Of a stretch of 64,000 nt of DNA, positions 56,755-64,000 are shown in pieces. Source of the DNA: Hygrophila difformis (Eukaryota > Streptophyta > Magnoliopsida > Lamiales > Acanthaceae). The DNA lies in assembly GCA_030278955.1 (NCBI GenBank), contig JAOANR010000009.1:42947800-43011799 (forward strand), given 5' to 3'. Position numbers and translations under genes: made by a program. Numbering within the stretch: position 1 is the first letter of the stretch; every line of letters begins with the position of its first letter. Under the pieces are notes generated by a model. That model was not told where the DNA came from. It searched no databases and was given only the letters and a program-made list of their open reading frames with translations.

Positions 56755-57014
56755 ATGCCTCCGTCATTTAATCATATTAACGTTGGCATAGCAAACACTA
56801 TTTATTGAATAACTTTGATTCGACTTTTTAACATAGTTATATAAGATAAAACATAGTCAAGTGAGATCTTGTTAGATTCGTCTAATTACATAGTTTTAGA
56901 ATATTAAATTTTTATAATTTTTACTTTTATACAATTTGAGATATTAATCGTTAAACATTTACATTGAATTACGTGAAAATATGGAATATTAATATCATTT
57001 GATGACGGATGGAG
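56755..57014. mobile_element. Stowaway-type MITE (family 1), worn ends
   Basis: It shares the AGTGAGATCTTGTTAGATTC body with the copies at 1522 and 13510. The ends are GCCTCCGTC and GACGGATGGAG, with TA at 57015-57016. Confidence 0.78.
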
Positions 57015-57016
57015 TA

Positions 57017-57396
57017 TCACTCAAAAATTATTTTCAATTATTTATCTTGTTTGTTTGGGATTTTCCTAATACCAAAAGAACTTGTAGAAAATTTTACTTT
57101 TTTTGAAAGTATGAATCGGGTTACTTCTATAAAAACAAAATAGAGGTTATTTAGGTGTGAAAATACAAAAATATTCACGTCCAAAAAAAATAAATGAAAT
57201 AAATAAAATTTATTAAATTGACTTATAAAATTAATTATATAATTAACTTATTAATTATATACTTAATGAAATTTATAAATAAAAATAAATATTTTGAATA
57301 ATTTATTTTTTGGAGGAGATGAAGCCGGATAACAAGAGGAAAAAAATAAATGAATTAAACTAATCAAAAACTACAATTGAAAACAAGGAAAAACAA
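57017..57396. other. AT-rich stretch
   Basis: No feature recognised; the right part may include the 3' tail of the reverse-strand LINE. Confidence 0.45.
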
Positions 57397-57759
57397 TCAA
57401 TCTCTGGGTAACCATACGCCGGAAAAACCCGCCGCCAATGCCCCACGAGCAAAATTCGAAGAGCAGGCCCACGTGGTGTAGAAATCTTCCTTCGATGCAC
57501 CATGTTTAGCCAGGCAACCAGCTACCATATTGTCTTCTTGAAGCACGTAATGGATCATGCATATGACAAAAGAGGCCCAAAGCTCTCTAATCTTCCTGAT
57601 GAACGACGCAAAGGAGTTAAGGTCATCCTGAAGTTTAATGAGGCGAATCGCGGTGAGAGAGTCCGAGTAACAACACAAGTTTCTCACCCCCAAATGAGCA
57701 GCGAACTCAAGGCCGAAGAAAAGGGCCGCCAATTCTAGATAGACGTTGGATTGAAGATT
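57397..57759 (-). pseudogene. LINE RNase H, C-terminal half (split by a CACTA element)
   Basis: In reverse it reads VYLELAALFFGLEFAAHLGV, CYSDSLTAIRLI and EDNMVAGCLAKHGAS, the second half of a plant LINE RNase H domain. The first half lies at 60633-61010. The stretch is open over this part, but the gene is divided and 5' truncated. Confidence 0.82.
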
Positions 57760-58079
57760 CAGCACTACAAGATTTTCTGCTCTAGCGACCGAAATTATTT
57801 GGTAAAATTCAGTCACTAAAGAGATTAGCGACCGAAACCGTTAGTTAATATAATTTTAGCGATCGAAATTTATTAACTACCTGTTATCACCAAAAATATT
57901 ATATCCGGAAAAATTGGGATTTAAGTAATTTAATATGGGCAATTTAGTCGGCCTGAAAAATTAAATTACTTGATTAATTGAATAAAAATATTTTAATGGC
58001 AAATAAAAAAAAATATATATAATAATATATAGGTTACTTGGCAAGACAACACAATTATCCTACAGTCATCTCGGGTCGC

Positions 58080-60045
58080 CTGGACACACAGAGGTATAGA
58101 CTGGGGATAAGCTACATGCCAGGACCCCATGGGGAGGTCTCTGGTCGACCAAGAAAGGTTTCTTGGTCGACCACAAGATATGCCATGGAAATGGGAACTC
58201 CTCTTCGTTTTTTAAGTGCTCTGAATGGGCCTAGAATGCCTAGAAAGGGGTTATACGACCCACCGGAAGCCTGGACAGGGAGAGGGACATGCCCACACCA
58301 CATGGAAGGGTCCATGGTCGACCAAGCGGCTGGAGTGTCGACCAAGAGGAGTTCCAGGGGGAAAGGTCATCCTTTTCAGTGTTTAAGCGCTCCGAATGGG
58401 CCCGGAATGGCCTGAAAGGGGTATACGACCTACCGGAAGTCTGGATAGGGGGTGGAATATGCCCACACCCCATGGAAGGTTCCATGTTCGACAAAGGGGC
58501 TGTAGTGGTCGACCAAGAGGAGTTTCAATGGGAAGGTCCTCCTTTTCAGTATTAAAGTGCTCCGAACGGGCCCGGAATGGCCTGAAAGGGGTTATACGAC
58601 CTACCGGAAGCCTGGACAGGGGGAGGAACATGTCCACACCCCATGGGAGGGTCCATGGTCGACCAAGGGGCTGTAGGGGTCGACCAAGAGGAGTCCCATG
58701 GGAAAGGTCCTCCTTTTTAGTATTTAAGTGCTCCGAACGGGCCCGGGATGGCCAGAAAAGGAGTTATACGACCTACCGGAAGCCTGGATAGCGGAGGAAC
58801 ATGTCCAAACCCCATGGTAGGGTCCATGGTCGACCAAGGGGCTGTAGGGGTCGACCAAGAGGAGTCCCATGGGAAAGGTCCTCCTTTTTAGTGTTTAAGT
58901 GCTCCGAACGGGCCCGGGATGGCCAGAAAGGGGTTATACGACATACCGGAAGCCTGGACAGGGGGAGGAACATACCCACACCCCATGGGATGGTCCATGG
59001 TTGACCATGGGGCTGTAGGGGTCGACCAAGAGGAGTCCCATGGGAAAGGTCCTCCTTTTTAGTGTTTAAGTGTTCCGAACGGGCCCGGGATGGCCAGAAA
59101 GAGGTTATACGACCTACCGGAAGCCTGGACAGGGGGAGGAACATGCCCACACCCCATGGGAGGGTTCATAGTCAACCAAGGGGCTGAAGGGGTCGACCAA
59201 GAGGAGTCCCACGGGAAAGGTCCTCCTTTTTGGTGTTTACGTGCTCTGAACGGGCCCGGGATGGCCAGAAAGGGGTTATACGACCTACCGGAAGCCTGGA
59301 CAGGGGGAGGAACATGCCCACACCCCATGGGAGGGTCCATGGTCGACCAAGGGGGTGTAGGGCTCGACCAAGAGGAGTCCCATGGGAAAGGTCCTCCTTT
59401 TTAGTATTTAAGTGCTCCGAACGGGCCCGGGATGGACAGAAAGGGGTTATACGACCTACCGGAAGCCTGGACTGGGAAAGGAATATGCCCACACCCCATG
59501 GGAGGGTCCATGGTCGACCAAGGGGCTGTAGGGGTCGACCAAGAGGAGTCCCATGGGAAAAGTCCTCCTTTTTAGTATTTAAGTGCTCCGAACGGGCCCG
59601 GGATGGCCAGAAAGGGGTTATACGACCTACCGGAAGCCTGGACAGGGGGAGGAGCATGCCTACACCCCATGGGGGGTTCCACGGTTGACCAAAGGGCTGT
59701 AATGGTCGACCAAGAGGATTCCCATGAGAAAGGTCCTCCTTTTTAGTGTTTAAGTGCTGCGAATGGGCCCGGGATGACCAGAAAGTGATTATACGACCTA
59801 TCGGAAGCCTGGACAGGGGGTGGAACATGTCCAGACCCCATGAAAGGGTCCTTGGTCGACCAAGGGGGTATATTGGTCGACCAAGAGAAGTCCATGGGTA
59901 AAGAAACCCCTTTTCAATGTTTTTAGTGCTTCGAATGGGCCCGAAAGGTCCAGAAAGGAGTTATACGACCTATAGAAAGCTGAACAATGGGGGGGTACAT
60001 ACCCAGACTCCCAGAAGAGGGTCCCAGTCAACCAAGGGAGGTTTT
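58080..60045. repeat. 171-bp tandem array, about 11.5 units
   Basis: The TCCGAACGGG landmark recurs at 58220, 58391, 58561, 58732, 58903, 59074, 59245, 59416, 59587, 59758 and 59930: almost every step is exactly 171 bp, with one 170 and one 172. Central units are the most alike and the edges the most diverged, as expected from unequal exchange. Each unit holds two GGTCGACC palindromes about 20 bp apart. Because 171 is a multiple of three, frames run through several units on both strands; these are not evidence of genes. Confidence 0.95.
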
Positions 60046-60560
60046 GGCAATGAGAAGAGGTCTTAGATATGTCTCAAAGGATGTACAACCTCTCGGAATG
60101 CAAAACTAACCATAACTGACCAAAGGCCATATAACATTCGGCTTCGAGCTATAGAGTGACACAAGACTAACCGAGCCATTAAGGTTACATACTTGCAAGC
60201 GAAGCGGATATGGAAGAGGAAGCGGGTCATCTTTTGGACGGTTATTTCCCACGACGCCATGCTACTTCAAGCGGTTACACAAGGCATCTATAAATACCAC
60301 CTCGTTGCAGAATGAGGAAAAAAGAACACACAACTCAACACTCCACAAGAGTTTTATCTTTTCAGTAGTTCGTAGAAGTAGTTCGTAGCTTAGCCTTAGT
60401 TTCCGTATTTTAGTCTGTAGTTGTAATAGCTAGTTCTTGTAATTCGCAGTGGGCAAGAAATTAATTCTTGTTCATTATTTTTTGTAACTAAAAGGCGCAA
60501 TCTTACGGTAGAATTTATTCAAATTCAGCCGTCTTAGCCTGCAAAAGGCTTACTATTTAT
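60046..60560 (+). promoter_or_regulatory. Promoter-like region within the CACTA element
   Basis: CTATAAATA at 60288-60296 is a good TATA box, followed by CACAACTCAACACTCC and a leader-like stretch with repeated GTAGTTCGTAG. No ORF follows before the CACTA end. It may be a captured promoter or a solo-LTR fragment. Confidence 0.4.
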
Positions 60561-60632
60561 TGTTCGTCGCATCCCAGCGATAACAGTACCATAATTTTAG
60601 CGACTGAATCTGCAACTTTTCTAGTAGTGCGG

Positions 60633-61010
60633 ATATCCTGCCCACACCCGTTCCAATGCCCATTTTTGTTGCACAAAACAAAGCCAAATCCCAAACAACC
60701 CGGATTTCCAAAGGCGCTACCATCAATAATAAGAATGCTTTCATGGAAGTATTGCATATTCCATCGCACAAGCCGCAAAGAAGTAGCAGCCGCTAAGGGA
60801 CAAGTGCAGGCCTGCTCTACATTTCTATTTTGAGCCTCCGTAGTGTCTTCTTCCCCCCCCCCCCCCCCCCCCCCCAACAAAAAAAAAAACGTGGAAATTC
60901 CTTTCAAACCAAATCACCCATAAAGGTGACCACAATCACCTTATAGAATTGAAGGAAAAGCCCATGTAGAAGGCTACGGCTGGAGCCTTTGGCATGCTAT
61001 CACAGTCCCA
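60633..61010 (-). pseudogene. LINE RNase H, N-terminal half
   Basis: In reverse: LWVIWFERNFH (compare WVIWFER in the LINE at 14810-17226), then IIDGSAFGNPG.LGFGFVLCNKNGHW, the start of the RNase H domain with its first Asp. A 25-base poly(C) run (poly(G) in this frame) sits between them. The frame continues at 57759 across the CACTA insertion. The fragment appears 5' truncated near 61010. Confidence 0.8.
60853..60877. repeat. Poly(C) tract of about 25 bases
   Basis: An uninterrupted C run followed by AACAAAAAAAAAA. The exact length may be a sequencing or assembly estimate. Confidence 0.9.
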
Positions 61011-61335
61011 GGAATCGATGTGAGTTTTTGGATTTGTAAAATATGTACAAATATTTTAAAGTAAAATAAATTTTAATATATGACGAGATCTGCATAAAAT
61101 CTATCTAAAGATGTTACTGCTGAAAAGCAATTTTTAATACTATCCATCCCAACTATTTCAACTACTTTTGCTTTTGAATTTTCCTTCTTATTCTCTTACT
61201 AACTTATCAGTTTTCCAAAAGTCCAAATTTACAGACCCTAAATACGATTATTTGTTGTATTTGATTTTGATATATGAGTATACAATAATCGGATTGAGAT
61301 ACATTGACTTACATTTCACCATTAAACAAAGGACA
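61011..61335. other. AT-rich spacer
   Basis: No feature recognised. Confidence 0.5.
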
Positions 61336-61337
61336 TA

Positions 61338-61549
61338 CTACCTCCGTCTCACTTTATTTGTTACGTTTGACTTTTGATACTATTCACTATTTAACTTCGA
61401 CTCAAAATTTTAACATAGTTATGCAAAAAAAAAAACATAGTCAAATGAGATCTTGTTAGATTCATCTAATCTTGTAGTTTTAGAATATCAACTTTCTATA
61501 ATTTTTCATTATACACAATAAACGTTATTAATCGTTAAAAATATGTATC
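61338..61549. mobile_element. Stowaway-type MITE (family 1), 3' truncated
   Basis: Begins TA-CTACCTCCGTCTCAC and carries the GATCTTGTTAGATTCATC block. It stops at AAAATATGTATCGACATG, where full copies continue for roughly 45 bp. The break coincides with the start of the GC-rich repeats. Confidence 0.8.
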
Positions 61550-61554
61550 GACAT

Positions 61555-61960
61555 GCCGCCCACCTTGGTAACTCTGCCGCCGTCTTTATCTCTCTACCAC
61601 CGAGCTCTTGCCGTGCGCATTGGTTTGCTGCCCTCTCTCTCTCTCTCGCGCAAGTCTCTCTGTGCCGCCCGGAGCTCTCGGTGTCACCCCTTGCTTGCCG
61701 CCCGGAGCTCTACGTCGCGCCGCCTTGCCGCCCGAAGCTCTCCGTGCCGCCCGCAGCTCTATGTCGCGCTCTGTGGTCTTGCTTGCCGTCGGGAGATCTC
61801 CGTGCCGCCCCTTGCTTGCCGCCCGGAGCTCTACGTAGTAGCCGCCCAAGCTTGCCGCCACCTGGTGCTTGCGTCGCCGCCCAAGCTTGCCGCCTGGACC
61901 CCTCTTTGCCAACTCGGAGTTTGCCGCCCAGCCTTTCTGCCGCTTGCCTCATTCCATGTC
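61555..61960. repeat. GC-rich degenerate repeat of GCCGCCCGGAGCTCT words
   Basis: CTTGCCGCCCGGAGCTCT and variants recur at irregular spacing, with a (CT)n stretch near 61634-61650. Its base composition contrasts sharply with the AT-rich DNA to the left. Long frames on both strands here reflect the repeats. Confidence 0.75.
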
Positions 61961-62225
61961 TCGGCTTTGCTTGCCGCCTAGTCTGTGTCGCTCGTAGCAT
62001 GGAGCTCTGCCACCCAAGCATGTTGCCGCCACTTCGTATCCCGCGTGATCTCTCTGGCGCCTCACCCGTAGCTTCGTCGGAGCTTTGTGTCTTGCCTCGC
62101 GTCGGCGCCCGAAGCTTTTTGCTTTGCCTCCGGTCGGCTTCCGAAGCTTTATCCGCAACTGTGTCATGCTTTTGTTCGGAGATTTGTCTCTTGCCTCCCT
62201 GAGCCTTTGTGAGCTTTGTGACTTG

Positions 62226-62400
62226 CCTCCAGAGCTTCGTCCGCACTTTGTTACTTGCCTCCCGGAGCTTCGTCCGCAACTTTGTGACTTGTCTCCCAGA
62301 GCTTCGTCCGCACTTTGTGACTTGCCTCCCAGAGCTTCGTCCGCACTTTTTGACTTGCCTCTTGGAGCTTCGTCCGCAGCTTTGTGACTTGCCTCTCGTC
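62226..62400. repeat. 33-bp tandem repeat, about five units
   Basis: CTTCGTCCGCA occurs at 62235, 62268, 62302, 62335 and 62368. The unit is roughly AGCTTCGTCCGCACTTTGTG plus ACTTGCCTCCCAG. Confidence 0.88.
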
Positions 62401-62574
62401 CGCACTTCGTCCGGAGCTTCCACAGCTTCGTGACTTGCCTCTCATTGCCTGCGGTCGCCCTCTTGGACATCTTCGTAGGGCTTTGGCCACCTCCGTAGCT
62501 CCTTGGCCACCTTGGTAGCCACATGGGCATATTCGTAGCCCTCAGGCATTTTCGTAGCCTTCATAGCTAGCTGC

Positions 62575-62800
62575 TATTTTAGGAATCCACAGCCACATAG
62601 TGCTCTGCCACTTCAGAAATCTGCAGCCACATAGTGCCCTGCCATTTCGGGAATCCGCAGCCACATAGTGCCCTGCTATTTCAGAATCCATAGCCACAGA
62701 AGGCCCTGCCATTTCGGGAATCTGCTGCCACATAGCGCCTTGCTAGTTCGGGAATCCGCAGCTACATAGCGCCTTGCTAGTCGGGAATCCGCAGCCACCG
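62575..62800. repeat. 34-bp tandem repeat, about six units
   Basis: AGCCACATAG-type landmarks recur at 62591, 62625, 62659, 62692 and 62726, and less regularly to 62800. The unit contains GGGAATCCGCAGCCACATAG. Confidence 0.85.
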
Positions 62801-62804
62801 TAGC

Positions 62805-62990
62805 TCCATTCTGGCATTCTGTAGCCACTATAGTAACCATTTCGGCATTCCGTAGCCATCACAACGCATTTCGTAGCCACCATATCAGCCATTTTGGCAT
62901 TTCGTAGCCACCAAAACTTCATTTTGGCATTCTGTAGTCACCATCACTGTCATTTTGGCATTCTGTAGCCACCATAGCCTTCAGTCACCA
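62805..62990. repeat. 31- to 32-bp repeat with CATTCTGTAGCCACCAT units
   Basis: About six imperfect units of (CATTTTGG)CATTCTGTAGCCACCAT. It adjoins the 34-bp array and shares its GTAGCCAC word, so the two may have a common origin. Confidence 0.8.
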
Positions 62991-63105
62991 GCCACCACAC
63001 GCAACTCTCGCAGGCATATCGCTTATCATCGAGGGCTGTCGACCAACGTTACTTAGTCATGAACTACCCAGCCTCTAAGGCCGTTGTTGATGGCTTTCTA
63101 GGCCA

Positions 63106-64000
63106 TTATCCAGGGTTGTTTCCACCAAGGGTCACTGCTACTACCACCACCCTTGGTTCGTCTTCCTCTTTACCGGGTTTCATTTCTTTGAAATAAGTCA
63201 CGTATGTAGGTAGACGCTTCTTATCTTGTTCCTGAAGGAACTTTTCCAAGCGGGCCGCCCTTTCGACTAGCTGGGCAAGGTTAGTGGAGTCCTGCATGAT
63301 AAAACATTCCTTTATTGGCAACATATTTGCCACTGCAATTTTGGCTATTTCTTTATCAGGGACAACCATCGTGCATTGATTCTTAATCCTGTAATCGATT
63401 TATAAATGTAGTTGCCGCTTCATCTGCGAATTGTTTAGCATTAGTTAGATCTACCAAACTAACCTGTGTTAATGGAGTGTAGAACCTGTCGTGGAAGGCT
63501 CTCTCCAGATCAGCCCAATTCTGGATTGAGTTTGGCCGCAAGGACAAGTACCAAGCGAAGGCAGGTCCAGTAAGGGATGTACTGAACAACCTCAATTTCA
63601 GCCAATCGTTGGCCGCCATTGCACCACACTGTGCGGTGAATCTGCCCACATGTTCTACAGTGGACTTTCTATCATCCCCTGAAAACATAGTGAACTCGGG
63701 CATCTTCAACCCTCTCGGATAGGGGTGCATAGTATCCACCCAGTCAGGATATGGTTTCCTGGAAGTGGACCACTCCATCAGCCTCAACTGGATCCCGAAG
63801 TGCTGCTGCATCATATCCGCTAGCAGTTCGGGTGATACCACTAGTGCCTGCGTAGGAGGCATGACAGGTGTAGGCGGTATAGTAGGTGTCACGGCCATAA
63901 ACTGTGGCTGTGGTGGCTGCCCCCCCCCCCCCCTAGCGTTTGAGATGTCCAACTAGGGTTTGGCATCGGTGCCGGTACTACCAAGAAATTCGCCGCATAC
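63106..64000 (-). pseudogene. Ty3-type gag on the reverse strand, frameshifted, runs off the window
   Basis: In reverse, 63952-63383 reads MDISNARGGGG.., QQHFGIQLRLMEW, KPYPDWVDTMHPYPRG, MPEFTMFSGDD, then a full capsid domain (FTAQCGAMAANDW, LRLFSTSLTGPAFAWYLSL, WADLERAFHDRFY, TFINRLQD). A frameshift precedes 63369-63106 (EIAKIAVANMLP, LAQLVERAARLEKFLQEQ). Homology with 4740-5090 continues to the window edge, so the frame extends beyond 64000. A 14-base C run (63920-63933) stands where the other copy has six G on its sense strand. No protease or RT follows; the tandem repeats at 61555-62990 lie downstream. Confidence 0.83.

Larger units (their letters stand above)
57763..60629. mobile_element. 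Non-autonomous CACTA transposon
   Basis: Ends are CACTACAAGATTTTCTGC on the left and, reverse-complemented, CACTACTAGAAAAGTTGC on the right, the hallmark CACTA termini. Subterminal TAGCGACCGAAA-like words occur near both ends (57782, 57826, 57858; TAGCGACTGAA near 60598). The 3-bp flanks CAG and CGG are an imperfect target duplication. Inside are a 171-bp tandem array and a promoter-like region, but no transposase. It splits the LINE RNase H frame. Confidence 0.83.

Noticed and set aside
59172..59828. Long reverse frame of 218 codons and similar forward frames over 58396-59688
   Set aside because: They follow the 171-bp tandem array, whose length is a multiple of three, so open frames propagate through units. 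The translation is only a repeat with no domain.
60046..60560. Complete LTR inside the CACTA element
   Set aside because: A TATA box and leader-like sequence are present, but I could not find a TG..CA-bounded repeat, target duplication or primer site.
61710..62423. 237-codon reverse frame and 219-codon forward frame
   Set aside because: Composed of GC-rich short tandem repeats (RSFGRQV-like units); no domain and no start context.

Overview
The window is plant nuclear DNA, almost entirely repeats, with one host gene fragment at its left edge. Evidence for a flowering plant, probably a eudicot: GT-AG introns, plant LTR-retrotransposon lineages (Athila, SIRE-type copia, CRM-like chromovirus), Stowaway MITEs with TA target duplications, a tRNA-derived SINE, a CACTA element, LINE and Helitron remnants. 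No rRNA, tRNA gene, CRISPR array or bacterial-style operon is present. All coordinates were read by eye, so junctions may be off by a few bases.

Layout. 1-547: last two exons of an unidentified gene, then its 3' flank. 548-3800: intergenic DNA with MITEs, two SINE copies with target duplications and one copy of a GATC-rich repeat. 3800-5612: a small LTR element carrying only a truncated gag, inserted in a MITE. 5890-17226: a dead LINE split by an 8.4-kb CRM-like Ty3 element (6388-14804), itself hit by a MITE. 17374-22690: an inverted-repeat element split by a degenerate 5-kb Ty1/copia element. 22978-28567: AT-rich DNA with MITEs and a reverse-strand Helitron helicase remnant whose C-terminal half is tandemly repeated. 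28568-56197: a SIRE-like copia element whose accessory ORF is split by an 18.1-kb Athila-type element (36236-54340). 56203-61015: a reverse-strand LINE fragment split by a 2.9-kb non-autonomous CACTA element that contains a 171-bp tandem repeat. 61338-64000: a truncated MITE, several GC-rich short tandem arrays, and a reverse-strand gag related to the element at 3800-5612.

The most notable unit is the Athila element. Its LTRs differ at only three positions that I can see over 2,231 bp, and gag-pol is one open frame with its catalytic residues intact. Downstream of pol it carries two diverged copies of an accessory ORF. Each is preceded by an array of GCGCCA/TGGCGC inverted repeats that also occurs once in each LTR. 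The element therefore looks like three promoter-like array plus ORF modules. The accessory domain is recognisably the same as the one in the unrelated copia element that the Athila interrupts.
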